Below are positions 47,871 to 59,959 of a DNA stretch of 64,000 bases, in pieces. This stretch comes from Phoenix dactylifera. Its lineage: Eukaryota; Streptophyta; Magnoliopsida; Arecales; Arecaceae. The stretch's first letter is position 1. Every line of letters starts with the position of its first letter. The position numbers and the translations under genes were made by a program. The DNA lies in NCBI RefSeq assembly GCF_009389715.1, contig NW_024067695.1:310001-374000 (forward strand), read 5' to 3'. Below the pieces are notes generated by a model that had not been told where the DNA came from, made no database searches, and worked only from the letters and a program-made list of their open reading frames with translations.

Positions 47871-50020
47871 GACCCTAATTGAATTTGTTGCACTTCAAGA
47901 TGAAAATTCACAAGTATAGTGCATGTAAACTATTGAAAGATGGCTTTTCAATTTTATGTTTCTTCCTTAGTTATTTATTGCAATTTTATCATTTTATTAA
48001 ATATTAAATTATGATAGAGTGGATTATGCCTGCTGACCTGGTCATTGATCCTATTTGAATTCGTTACATTTCGAGACAATAAAAGTGATTCTATTTCTTA
48101 CTATTCAATGCGAATTGGTAGATAAAATACCACTTGTTAATCAGAAAAATAAAAATCTATATATACTGTGCATGCGAATTATTGAATTCTGGAGCTTCAT
48201 TTTTTGTGGTTCATCACAAATTAAAATTCACTTAAATCATTTTCATCATCTCCATTCTCCATCCTTCATGCTTAATTCCGTTTCTCTTCCTCTTTTTGCT
48301 AGCGTTTCCAACTGTTGCCTTTTGTTAGAGTTACCATCAATCTCATATCGTTGGCCCATTGAAGTTTATATAAATGTACCTATTGACTAAGTAAATTCAC
48401 TATATTAAGATTACATGATTAGAAAAATTGAATCTGTTAAATTATTATGGAGCGTCTAATTTTAGCGATGAGAACACTAACCTTAATTGAATATGTTACC
48501 CATCAAGATGATGAAGTTATTATATTTTACATTCATAAATACAAATTAATAGCCGGCTAACGCTTGATAAATAAAAATCAAAATAAATAGTGAACCACTG
48601 ATATTTCAAATTTACAAGTCATCTTTAATTAACATTTGTTTAAATTTATTAGCATTTTATCTTTATTATTATGGGCCAGAATGCATATTTACTGAGCTTG
48701 ACCCTATCTAAATCCATTACACTTCAAAATAATAAAGCACTTCTATTTCTTGTTGTCTATGCAGATTTGTAACCGGCTATAATTTGTTAATTAGTAAATA
48801 AAAATCAACTCTTGTCACTCATGCAGACCTTTGAAAGCTAGCACTTCACTTTTTAAGGCTTGATATTTATTAAAATTCACTTAATTCATTTTCATTATCT
48901 TCATTCCTCATCCTTTCATCCTTCTATATTCAACTCCCTCAGTTGCTAGGGTTCCCAACTTAGTTTCCGGTTTTTGTTGAGAGATAACTAAGATTGTCTT
49001 TTAATTGAATGTTACCTTTCAAGATGATAAGGTTGTGGCATTTCACATTCATTGAAACAAACTAATAGTAGGTTGATTCTTGCTAAATGAAAATAGGCAT
49101 GCATTGTGCATCTAGACTACTAAAATCTGGGATTTCAATTCCACAAATCATCTTTTATTAGAATTTATTCAAATTTATTACCATTTTATTTTAGACTAAA
49201 TTATTATCGAACAAATCATGTATTTTGAATGACGTTGACCCTAATCGAATCCATTATACTTTGAAACAATAAAAGCAGGCCTATTTCTTTTATTTTATAT
49301 GGATTTGTAACGTATTTCTTCTTTTTTATGCGGATTTGTAATCGGCTAAAATTTATTCACCAGTAAATGAAAAGCAACACACATCATTTCATGTAGACCT
49401 CTGTGCTTCACTTTGTAAGATTTGCATGTATTAAAATTGACTTAATTTGTTTTCATTATCTTTACTCCTCATCCTCTCGCCCTTCCATATTTAATTCTCT
49501 CTCTTGCTGGGGTTCCTATCTTAGTTTTCTCTTTTGTCGAGTGTCACCATCTTCATCTTCTTCTAATTGAATCTGCTATCTTTCAAGATAATAAAGTGAT
49601 GGTATTTCATATCCATCAAAACAAATTAATAGTTGGCTAATACTTGCTGAATACAATTCGGCGTGCATATCATATGCAGACCACTAAGGCCTAGCATTTC
49701 AACTTTGCAATTCTGTTGTAATTGAAATTTGTTTTAAATCTATTATCATTTTATTTTAGATGCATAATGACTGAGATTGATCCTACTGAATCTATTATAC
49801 TTCAGAACAATAAAAGCAGTTTTATTTCTTATTTTCTATGCAGATTCGTAATCAACCATAATTTGTTAATTAATAAATAAAAATCAACATGCATCAATCA
49901 TGCTAACCTCTAAAATTTTGCACTTTATTTTTTTTAAGATTTGATATTTATTAAAATTTACTTAATCCTTTTTTATTCTCTTCACTCCTCCTCCTCTCAC
50001 CCTTTCATGTACAATTCCTT
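47871..50020 (+). repeat. Diverged tandem array of about 0.55-kb units, four copies
   Basis: The motif 'taattgaat...gtta/cta...tcaagatgataa' starts units at 47877, 48484, 49002 and 49564 (spacings 607, 518 and 562). A second motif, 'aca(a)taataaaag...tctatttctt', recurs at 48076, about 48727, 49266 and 49807 (about 540-650 apart). Each unit also carries 'agattt/aaattggta...aataaaaatca' and a CT-rich end with 'ctcctcatcc'. Both motifs resemble each other, so each unit may itself be a dimer. The last copy runs into the 5' region of the DEAH-like locus. Divergence is high, so the array is old. Confidence 0.7.
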
Positions 50021-50298
50021 CCCTTGGTTTACTTCGCCATCTACCTCATCTTTTCATCGGACCCACCTCCACCTCGATAGACCCCACGTCCAACCCCGCT
50101 CCCCACCGTTGCTGTTCAACCGTTTCCCTCCCGCTTTCGGCAAGTAAAACGCTAGCCCTCGTGTTCCGTTCTTTCCACCGTCTCTCCCTCTTTAGTCCCA
50201 CTCGTCCTGACCTCTCTCTCTCTCTCGGCTTCCATCTTTCTTCGCGAAATCCCTAAGAGAATTTTTAGGGTTTCGTTGCGCCCGATCCGGCCCGGCGT

Positions 50299-53200
50299 AT
50301 GAGGAGGGGCTTCCATCCCGATCACCGCCCGGGGCGACCGCCATTCCGGCCGAGAGTTCGCTTTTTCGAAAGAACGGCTGGCCTTCAGTCCCCAACCCCA
50401 CTGGAGGCGCTGGCAAGAGCCGCCGGAGCCTCGGCCCGGGTTCGTCGTCCTTCTCCGACGCTCCCCTCCCACCGAGAAAGGCCTCTCCTTGTCCTACATC
50501 CGCGACTTCATTGTCTCCTGTCCTTTCTCGCCGAGGAAGTCCTCGGTCTACTCCAAAGGCTCCCGCGTCGGAGAGCTCCACTTGCGGTGCTGGGCCGACG
50601 CTCTCGAGGCCACCGTCTACCTCTGGGGCCGCCGCCTGGAAGGCTCCCACCTCTTGACCCCAGCATCGAGTCCTCCACCGGACTCCTTCTTTCTCAAAGG
50701 GCCGAAGAGAAGAGCCGCCTCAGGATCCTCTTCGCCGGCCACATCAGGGGCCTTCTCGAGTGCGAGGCGATGCGGCAGTACGAGGGGGAAGATCGAGCAG
50801 TTGGAGAATGAGATCAAGAAGGTGTCGAAGATGCTCATGAAGCCGAAACGGCTGGCCACCTATGGGGAGCTGCAGGACAGGAGGAGGAGTCTGGAGGTGG
50901 ATAAAGAACAGTTGGAGAGCAGGTTGAAGGCGTTCAGGGATGCGATGGAGGATCTTCTCAATTGCCTCCGCAAGCAGCAGCAGCAGGAGGTCTGTGAGGA
51001 GGAGGACGAGGAGGGGGAAGTTAAGATTTTTAATCTTCTGGGCGAGTTGGATTGGAGCACGATCCACAATGTGATGAAAAGGGAATGCCGGCGACTTAAG
51101 GACGGGTTGCCCATCTATGGTTGCAGAAGGAAAATTCTTAGTCACATATTTTCCAATCAGGTATTAGCTTTTGTCAATAGAGTAAGTGGAGATATATATC
51201 TTCGTTATGCTTGTTTGTTTCACTTAATAAATTGCTCTCTCCCACTCGTTCTGTGCATGGAAGGGTGATCTCTGATGGTTCTTTGCAATATTGTACTGTT
51301 TCTCTTCCCACCACTTGATGGTTGTATCAGAGTGAAATTTGTAAGGAACTACCTATGCAAGTTATGGTAGCTATGGTGATCTTGATAGAATGTTGACATT
51401 AGGTTGAGAGTCCTGGTATAAAACATTGTCAATTTAAGTGGGTTTCTTTTGATCCATGTAGCAGTCCCATATAGAATGGATAAGGCCTGTTGGTTAAGGT
51501 GTATAAACAAGATCCTAAAATAGGAGGTAATTTGGGTTGTTTTTTGATTATCTTTGCATATGCTTTATATCTATGTAGTATGCTATTTTCAGTGGATTCT
51601 GTTGAATTAATTAGCTAAGCATTGAGAAAATATTTTTGTTTGCTAAGCATGCTCATTTTATTAAGCTCACATGATTATTTGAAAATCATCATTTTGAATG
51701 GTCAGTTTCGTGGGACTTGGTAAGACAGAGATCCTGATATGTGTCTTCAGAATGTTGCAAAGATTCTGATATGTGTATTAATGATATTGTTTTTATCTGA
51801 ATTTAATATGGGATGCAGTGTTGGTGCTTGGTATGTCCCAGGGCACATGTCTTATGTCGAAAACACATTCTAAATGAAATTTATTGTTCTTTAGCGATAA
51901 TCAGTTCCAAGGCTTATGATGAAAACCTAATGTCAAGTATTAAATAAACATGTTTACACAAACTTTAGGTTGCATTTTGCAACACTTGTGCATGCATGGT
52001 TTGTGATGTAGCCTTGGAGAAAGGGTCATACTTTGGTATGAGGAGAGAGAAAGAAGAAAAAAATTAGGAGACATAAACACAGATCAAAGGAAAGAGACGG
52101 ATGATTGGGAGGTGAAACCACTATCAATTCTTTTTTTCTTCAAAAATCAATTATCATATTACAAGTTTGAATTTCCCTCTCGCTTCTCAGAGAAGGATAA
52201 ATAAATGACCAAAATACAATCCTAATATATGCAAAACCTTTCTAATCCAACCTATTAAATCAGAAATTGTGACAATAATTAACATAGGACTCCAAATGAA
52301 CCAAGATGCTGATTTTCTGATCAAAAAGGGTTTCCTAAGCAGACATATGAACTCCCAAATTTGAGGAGTTCTCAAGAACTAAGATTCTTTCTAAGAGATA
52401 TTTTGATATGCTTAGTAACTTTATTATATGGTTAGTAATAATATTTGTTTAGCTTCTTTTCTCTTAACTGATATGGATGTATTTTTTGTACTCAAACAAA
52501 TCATTTTGATTACATACTGAACAAAATACATGCATGTAGGTGTTAATAGATAAATTGGCTGCAAAATAATTCTTGTAGCATCTAGATTAGAGAACCGTGC
52601 CAGACACCCTGTATGAATTTCAACCTCATCATGGAAGACAAATTTGATATCATATTTAAGCTTGAAGTTATATGGCATTTGATTTTCATATTGGATTTGA
52701 TCGGATCATATGCCTATCTACCTAGTTTTTCTATTTAGTAACTAAAAATGTTGTTCTCGTGACAAAGTATTGCTTGATTTAGTTTGTATCTGCAACTGAT
52801 CTGGGGCATTCAGGTTGTCTCTCATGGCAGAAGATACAGTGTGAACATGTGTTTCGCAGTCATTAATTATCTTGTCCTGCTTGTGTCTACTTTGTTATTA
52901 GGAAACAACTGAATACTTGAAAGCTTCCAGTGAAAGAAGGGCATGTGTGCATTTCCTTTTAACTAAATAATTTGACTCATTGTCCTTTTATTTTCAAATA
53001 TCTGTTTCCTTCTGCATATCTTGTTCCTGTTCCTATTGTGAAAATAATGGCAATATTTTCCATTTTTGCTTTCTACTGCTCTAACCATGCTTAGTACTCT
53101 ATGGTGCTGAATGATGAGTACTGCGTATGATTCATTTCTCACTCAGAGTGTCTGAATTTGTTCCTGCTAAGTTAATTATTATTTCTGATAGCCATATTAA

Positions 53201-55962
53201 TTTAAATATTGAAGTCAAAGAGCCTAGTCTTTGAAAAACTTTAAAGGGTAATATCTTGGTATCAATATGTCACATTACATCTCTTTGGAATAACAGATAC
53301 TAATTGTTTATTTAACATCAATGATAGGGACTATTTTCTTTAAGATATGATTTAGTCCAGCAAGGTCCGAGTTTGAAAACAAAGTTGACTGCTAGAATGT
53401 TGAACAAAATCAGAATTCTTAGTATGCAAGTGAGAAACTTTGGAAAAGAAGGGACTCATAGAAGGTGTGTGGAAAATGAAGAGAGCAAAGTTTGGAAAGG
53501 TTTACACAATTGTTTGCTGGTACTCAAGAATCATGCGGAAATGTACATAAATTGCTGAATAGGCTTTCTTTTTGGTACAGAAACTACTAAAATTTAGTTA
53601 ACCTAAAAGACGACTTTGTTTTGTTTTTAGTACCCGAAATAATTGTTTTCCTTATTTTCATGGGATGTGCAGGTGCTAATCTATGAAAAAAATTTGTAGT
53701 TACATGCCTTAGTTAACAGATTAAATTTGAATTTTCAATAGATTAGTATTGAAATTGCAAGCAACATCCAAGATGATGATGGCGCAGATGGCAAAATGCA
53801 TCAATTAAGCGGCTAGATGTGAAATTTCAAGGAGAAATTTGATGGTGGAATATGTAAGTCGAAAGACACATCAAGGAGAAAAAAAATTGCTTCAACTCTT
53901 TGCAGGGAACTTGAATTGCATATATTCTGAGAGAAAAAAAAGGAGTTTAAAAAGGGAGGCAAGCAAACTGATGAGGCAATCATGCGACTTCAGTGGTTAA
54001 ATTCTGTATATGTCATTTCCAATGCAAGTAAATCTTCTCCATAGGAAAGGGAGAAATTTTGTGAGAAATTTTATCTTTCAACTGGGGAATCGTAAGTCGT
54101 TTAGTTTTATACTCTTGTTGTAGTTACTTTCTTATGTGGTACCATGTGGTAGGACTGCAGACCTTTTAATTCATCATAGACAATATCGTTAAGAAATTGC
54201 ATTATATTTGATATCTTTTAAGTTCTCTAGGTGTAGAACATGACTAAGGCTCCATTTGGTAGAGCTTTTGGAGGGTCAGAAAGCTCTAAAAACACTTTTA
54301 AATGGAATAGAAGTGTTTGATAAAAAAATTAAGATGTAGTTTTAGCTTTACCAGAAAGCTAAAATAGCTTTTTGGGATGAAGCTTCTCCAGAAAAGCACT
54401 TTTAGGCTCCGTCAGGAAGTTGTTTTGAGTTATAATTTTTTTTGGACCAAAATACCCATGATAAAATATAATACTTACATAAAATAATAATATTAATATA
54501 TAATGATAATAATTATAATATTTTATACTTTTATTATTGTATTATACTATAAATATAATATTATATTATTATATCATCATACATTAATATATTATATTAT
54601 ATAATATCAAATTATGTTATATTATTATGCTATAATATACAATATTATATTACTATATTATAATAATAGTATATTACATTACTGTAATATTATACTATAT
54701 TATATATTTATGTATTAATATATATTATATTTTATTATGCTCTATTGTATAATACTATGCAATATTCTTTATGATTATTTTGTCATACCAAAAATACTTT
54801 CCGAATTCGTTTACTAAATACATATTAAAATTTCATAGCACTTTAGAAATATAGTTAATAAATAATTAATAGCTTTTTTATAAAAACTCTACTTCAAAAA
54901 GATCTACTCCGCCAAGGAGGCCTAATTCTCATGTGGTATCATACCGTGCAGGCGTATTTTATAGTCTGGAAAAGAACAATAATGGTTCTTATCGAGCGAA
55001 GATATCTGCCAAAGCCACAAGAACTGTTGCAGACTTGCGGAGGGCTGTGGAGCAGTTGATGAAAGGCAAGACCGTAAGCCATCCAAGCCTCACTCCAGCA
55101 GTGCTTCAGCTACTCCTGTCCCGGGATTGCGGGAAACTCTTGAAAGCTATGGAGCAGAAGTCTGGAACCTGCATTCTGTATGACAGGCAGAATCTAAATG
55201 TCAAAGTGTTTGGACCCCCGAAGGAGGTTGCTGCAGCTGAGGAGAATTTGGTGCAATCACTGCTATCTCCCCATGAGGACAAGAAACTTGAGATCCATCT
55301 CCGGGGTCGCAACCTCCCACCGGGCTTGATGAAAGAAGTGGTTCAGAGATTTGGAACAGATCTTCAGGGGCTGAAGGAAATGGTGCCTGGGGTAAAGCTG
55401 ACTCTCGACACCCGATGCCATATCATCAATGTTCGAGGAAACAAGGAGCCGAAGCAAAAGATGGAAGAGGTGATATCTGAGGTGGCACTATCAGGGATGG
55501 CCGAGCCGCCGTCAGAAACCTCATGCCCAATTTGCCTGTGCGAGCTGCAGGAGCCTTACAGGCTCGAAGCCTGCGGGCATGATTTCTGTCGGAGATGCTT
55601 GGTTGATCAATGCGAGTCCACCATCAGGTCCAGAGATGGCTTCCCTCTCTGCTGCACCAAGGAGGCCAGGGTGCAAGAAGCTCATCCTGCTCGCGGACCT
55701 GAGGTCTCTCCTGTCGACTGACAAGATGGAAGAGTCCTCTCATATCTTGCGAGAGATACAAGGAGTACACATTAGTGGAGCGGGTCAGGGGGAGGGAGGA
55801 CATAAAGGAATGCCGGCGTGCCGTCACACGGTTGAGAAGATCGATGGTTGCAATCACGTTGAGTGCAAGTGTGGGACGCACATTTGTTGGGTTTGCTTGG
55901 AGTCTTTCGGAAGCAGTGATGAGTGTTATACGCACCGTAGGTCTGCGCACCAGTCATACTGA
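50299..55962 (+). pseudogene. DEAH11/12-type helicase-RBR locus lacking the helicase core
   Basis: The N-terminal exon runs from about 50299 to 51160, ending CAATCAG|GTATTAG. It encodes RCWADALEATVYLWGRRLEG, RLRILFAGHIRGLLECEAM, KIEQLENEIKKVSKMLMKP and IHNVMKRECRRLKDGLPIYG, as in plant DEAH11/DEAH12 proteins. The reading frame switches at least twice (near 50648 and 50790, the latter at a run of G), and a third change is needed to reach the ATG at 50299. The last exon starts after CAG at 54951 and encodes the region before the RBR, then RING1 (CPICLCELQEPYRLEACGHD, FCRRC). Near 55665 the frame shifts. Most of the IBR is deleted between SLLSTDKMEE and SCERYKEY. A single-base loss follows in KEC/PAC before DGCNHVECKCGTHICWVCLE of RING2. 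The 3.8 kb between these exons has no Walker A, DEAH or other helicase motif. In intact homologues this protein joins an RNA helicase to an RBR ubiquitin-ligase module. Confidence 0.85.
54248..54922. mobile_element. Candidate MITE inside the last intron of the DEAH-like locus
   Basis: The left end reads GGCTCCATTTGGTAGAGCTTTT. The right end, reverse-complemented, reads GGCCTCCTTGGCGGAGTAGA and then TCTTTTTGAAG, an imperfect inverted repeat. Both ends are flanked by TAA, which would fit a 3-bp Harbinger-type target duplication. The interior (about 54440-54770) is almost pure A/T with TATTATA runs. It ends 29 bp before the acceptor of the next exon. Family assignment is inference. Confidence 0.45.
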
Positions 55963-55969
55963 TTTAATG

Positions 55970-55975
55970 AATAAA
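55970..55975 (+). terminator. Candidate polyadenylation signal
   Basis: AATAAA stands 8 nt after the stop at 55960-55962 of the DEAH-like pseudogene. It is too close for efficient use alone and may be chance. Confidence 0.3.
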
Positions 55976-56246
55976 TATAGTTGACAGAAATATTTCTGAG
56001 TATGTAAAATATGACTGGGCATGGTATGGAAAGAAATACTTCATCTTGCCAAAGCCATCATCGGCCCTTCCGATCTCATACTATTAGCAATCTTCCCTCT
56101 CTTCATGCATATGAGTAATCTTGACTTGATAAATGATCCTGAGATGAAATTGATCTGCTCTGTTTTTTGAGTTTGTACATGGTTAAGTCCTTTGTAATGA
56201 GAGATCTACTGATTTTTGCAAATCAATGGACACACCAATGGAGATA

Positions 56247-56959
56247 TCAAAACATGCAGCGGCTGAGCACAAACCCCATACTGGCAATGCCCAAGCACAA
56301 GGCCAAAGCCAAAAACCATGAGTCGGCAGGCTCTGCATCATCCTCATCCATCACTTCCTCCTTCAGGTTCATCGAGCTCCTCTTCTTTAGCATTGAGACC
56401 TCGATCTCGAGCAGCTTCACCCACTGCCGGTGGGCATACAGTCTCGACGACTCCTCCAAGATCAGCACAGCCAACTCTTTGTTTTGTTTGTTCGCAAGTA
56501 AGGCCGCCTTCTCGGCTTCCCGTGCTCGTGTCTGTGAGAGCTGCAGGGCTCTTAGCACGCTTGAGTTCTCGCTGCCTCCATGCTTCGATCCCAGTTCATT
56601 GTCCATTTGATCATCCTTGCTGCCAAATCAGAGAAAATAAGCTTTTCAGTCGACAAAAGAAAAACCAACTTATGTTCACGGTGTGGAGCTTACATTGGTG
56701 CTGGAGTTGGGGCTGCTTGTTTTTGTACTGGGATGGCAGGGCTGATGCCTCCAATCCCCCTCTTGGCATCATATCCCTTAACTGAGAAGACCTTGAGGGG
56801 AGGTGGAAGGTCACAATTCTGGAGGAGGCCACCAGTTGAGGTCTCCCTTTCACAATGCTCCAACTGCCAATCCAAATACCATTTTGAGCTGCGGGGCTGT
56901 GAGCTTATTTTCACTTGAGATCTCCGGCCAGGAGAAGGCGGTGGAGTTGTTAAATCCAT
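56247..56959 (-). CDS. Coiled-coil, probably tail-anchored membrane protein (uncharacterised plant family)
   Basis: Two exons, 56959-56694 and 56619-56247, join in phase across a 74-nt GT-AG intron (CCAAT|GTAAGC, TTGGCAG|CAAGG) to give 212 aa. The N-terminus has a conserved-looking block RSSKWYLDWQLEHCERETST and CDLPPPLKVFSVKG (residues about 23-57). Residues about 110-172 are rich in Ala, Glu, Leu and Lys with heptad character (RALQLSQTRAREAEKAALLA), a likely coiled coil, and continue YAHRQWVKLLEIEVSML. After an acidic stretch (EEVMDEDDAE) the last 24 residues are hydrophobic (SWFLALALCLGIASMGFVLS, then RCMF). This suggests a C-terminal anchor with the N-terminus in the cytosol. It is convergent with the DEAH-like locus, 284 bp apart. 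Function unknown. The pattern resembles uncharacterised plant proteins I have seen, but I can give no name. Looks intact. Confidence 0.85.
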
Positions 56960-57123
56960 AAATGGATTTAATAAGGAGTAGAGGAATGAAATGCTCTTCC
57001 CTTTTGGCAGGGAAGAGGAAGGGAAGAAGGGGGTAATAGAATGGTGTGGAGAGGGAATTTGGTGAAGAAGGGCGGAGAAAGCGTGACGCAAGGAAGGTGT
57101 TTTTCCGAGGGGCCTGTGCCTAG

Positions 57124-57130
57124 ATTTATA
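57124..57130 (-). promoter_or_regulatory. Candidate TATA box of the coiled-coil membrane protein gene
   Basis: In gene sense 'cctgtataaatctagg', about 165 bp upstream of the ATG at 56959, leaving a leader of about 130 nt. No upstream alternative was as good. Confidence 0.5.
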
Positions 57131-57349
57131 CAGGAATCATGTAAAGTATGTTGTGTCGTTTGCACCGCTCTATTGTCATGCAGTCGAAGACAAACCCCTT
57201 TTCGCAAGTTCGCCCACCAGTTCACGTTTAGAGCGAGGGCCCATAGACCGATCTTGATGTCAAGTGCGCGTCGCTTGTTTTGGGGCTTCCGGATACGACC
57301 ATTGGAATCATTACCCCTGTTTTAGTGCCCATTGTTTAGGTTTATTTTC

Positions 57350-57560
57350 GAAGAAGTTATATCCTACACCATACACATCATGCAGCAGTACACTATGCCG
57401 ATCACCGCATCTCATTCCTATAGGCTCTATTTATCATGCGCTTGTCTCAGTGATTGGCCTAGAGCACTGATGAGCATGAAGCACTGCTATATAGTGTATA
57501 TTTGTTCATGGTACATCGGTGGCTCACATACGACGGAAGTGAATGCAGCCAATAAAATTT
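57350..57560. repeat. Possible MITE-like element, third copy
   Basis: Starts with 'atatcctacaccatacacat', like the reverse-complemented end at 13667. It contains 'tctcattcctataggctcta', shared with 35943. Ends approximate. Confidence 0.35.
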
Positions 57561-57599
57561 AAAAACAAAATATTACATAAACGCATTGGCACAGTCTCG

Positions 57600-58350
57600 T
57601 GGTTTATTCAGATGAAATATCCAGAGTGGTAAACCGCGAAGGAAGCAACCCAAGATGCAGCATCATTCACTTTCCGATATACATGCATGGCCTGGTGGGA
57701 GTCACACTCCCCCAGAACTCTGCGAATGTTGTGGAGCAGTGACTGATCCTCGACTGAGCAACTCCAACCCCAGATCCACTCAATTACTGTGGTCAAATCC
57801 TCCTCGAGGAGAAAGCAAATAGCGCCTGGTATCCGCCGTGTGTAAGAGACACTACTCACCCAGGCAGTTCTAAGCTCGACGCACACTACTGACGAGTCAA
57901 AAATCTGTCGCCCCCCGCCGTCATTAGTCTATTATCATATTCCTGATGGCGAATTCCACATCTCTGTTGTTTCCATCCTCAGCTACACTATCATTGAAGT
58001 TCACTTTGAGGAAGCCAAGGGGTGGGGGCACTCAGGAGACGAACATAATCCTGGACGTTGCAAGAGCAGAATGGGGGCTCCAAATGTTCCCGTCCAATCC
58101 AATAAGTGCAGCCTCGATAATGCCGGTGATCTCCGCCATATGCTGTAGTCCTTGGGCCGCCACCACCCTCGAGTAAGAGATGTCGCTTTGGAAGACTCGG
58201 ACATTTTTCTCCAGCTGCATAGTGCATATGGTGTAAATATAACCTCTCATATTTGCTTCCCAGTAGAAAAGAATCTTTTCTTCATACTTTAAATATACCA
58301 TAATACTAGGCAAATAAGCCTTAGCTAGTTGGAGTATCTCCCTATTCATA
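57600..58350 (-). mobile_element. LINE 3' fragment (RNase H end)
   Basis: Minus-strand pieces match the end of LINE ORF2: IWSPHSALATSRIMFVS, a stop, then VPPPLGFLKVNFNDS, and further on ELRTAW, LEEDLTTVIEWI, HVYRKVNDAASWVASFAVYH. It is collinear with the RNase H of the 40-46 kb LINE but from a different subfamily. The first catalytic Asp in KVNFDG has become Asn. The 5' portion of the element is missing. Upstream of about 58220 the match fades. Confidence 0.7.
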
Positions 58351-59955
58351 AAATATCTAGGTTGTTGGCATGCCGACTGTGCTTTTTAGAAAAAGAAACA
58401 GCAGTGTTACTTTTCAAAAATAAATACTACTAATTCGAATCTTGATTTGCTCTTTTAACCTTCCACCATTAATAATTTCATCAGAGTTCTGTTGGTACAA
58501 TCACTCACGGTTCAAGTTAGGTTGACCCAACCATTAAAAGAAAGCAGGAAACTTTTGCCCAGAGTGTTGCACCAGATATGCCTCCCTTAAATTAAAAAAA
58601 AAAAAGAGGAAGAGAGAGAGAGAGAATCTTACCAGCTTTGCAAACTGAATTCTCTACCTATTTCTTAAGCATTCTCTTTGTTAGATTTTTTCAAAATAAT
58701 AAAAGACATAACGTTTTGTTTTAAATCAAAAGTAGCCAACTGCAGTGGTCGGTTGGTTGGTGGGTTTTGAAACCGGAGTCTCCTTCCCAAACGGCTTTTG
58801 AAACGGATTTTTTTTATAAAAAGAAGTGTCCATCCGCCATATTGGAGAAGGACAGTGTCCGTCGGGATATACCCGACGGAGAGACGTGTCGGGATATATG
58901 GGAATGGATTGTGTTTTATGCAGCAGTACAGACGAGTCCTAGTGTGTGGCCACGTGGAATTCCTGAGGACAGGCCCTCATCCGGCACTCATTGGCACATC
59001 AAGATTAGTTCATGGGATGACTGTAATGCAAACTGTGTGCTCAGATATCTCAGCGTATCAGTGAACGGTAGATGGATTGATTACTGTGTGCAGCCATTAC
59101 ACACCAAAGACCTGTCTGAACTCTCTAACTTTGCTAATGGAACCGATAACCGTATGAGAACTTCCCTAGCCTACGACGGCAGGGCAGTTCCTGGCTTTAT
59201 GCAAATGAAGCCTGGTTATGTGTCCATCGATCAATCATTATATTACCAAACAAAGGAAAAGGAAATTCAATCACTTGTAATGGCACTATTTTAGGCCAGA
59301 ATTATTGGTAATTTCTTCTAAAGATGATTCATCAATTGTTTGGCAGGTCAAGATACCCAGAATCATTGGTGGGGTTCAATGTTACATCCACGAGATTTTT
59401 TTTTTTAACGAAGTGCTTGTGCTTTCACTCAATCAAGAAGTTCCGAATCATTTTCCAGGTGCTCGAAGAGGATCAACTGAATTAAAATCAATTGCCACAT
59501 GTGGCGAAGTACGTCATTGACTCATTCACGAAAGAAAGGGGTAGCCCGAACTGTCAGCAGGAAGAAGTGTCATCTCGGTTCAAAGGAAAAAAAGCTTTGT
59601 TCTCTCCGTTCGTCTTCTTTGTTCTGTCCCGGCAAACAAGGGTAGATAATCTCATTCTAAGAAATATGCCCTATACCAAGTCACAGCAAGTTGTGACATT
59701 GGATACCTAGTATGATAGAATGGATGCTTTGTTTTCGCATCCAACTTTAGCCTTGTAGATTTAAAAAGGAAGAAGTAGAATAAGAGAAAAAGACACAGAC
59801 CCTAGAGAGCAGAAGGTGAAAGAATCAATAAGACTCCTTTTATGGTGATCACAAGTATTGGTCATGCTTTTTGCAAGCCTTGGCTGAGTATTGGGTCAAT
59901 CTGGTCAAGTCAGCTATCTACTTCAGTCCAAAGATCAAGCCATAGAAGGCTTCCA
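58351..59955. other. Sequence between two LINE fragments, unassigned
   Basis: A plus-strand frame at 58767-59294 encodes up to 175 aa (for example WIDYCVQPLHTKDLSELSNF) with no domain I recognise. Its neighbours at 59305-59520 and 59492-59710 are short. An A-run and GA-rich patch lie at 58590-58624. No gene can be supported. Confidence 0.3.
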
Positions 59956-59959
59956 TTAA

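Noticed and set aside
51161..54247. Searched for helicase exons of the DEAH-like gene
   Set aside because: Only short AT-rich frames; no GxGKT, DEAH or other helicase motif recognised in any frame, so no exon was annotated here.
54440..54770. TATTATA-rich stretch considered as a matrix-attachment region or replication origin
   Set aside because: Explained more simply as the A/T interior of the candidate MITE; nothing else supports an origin.
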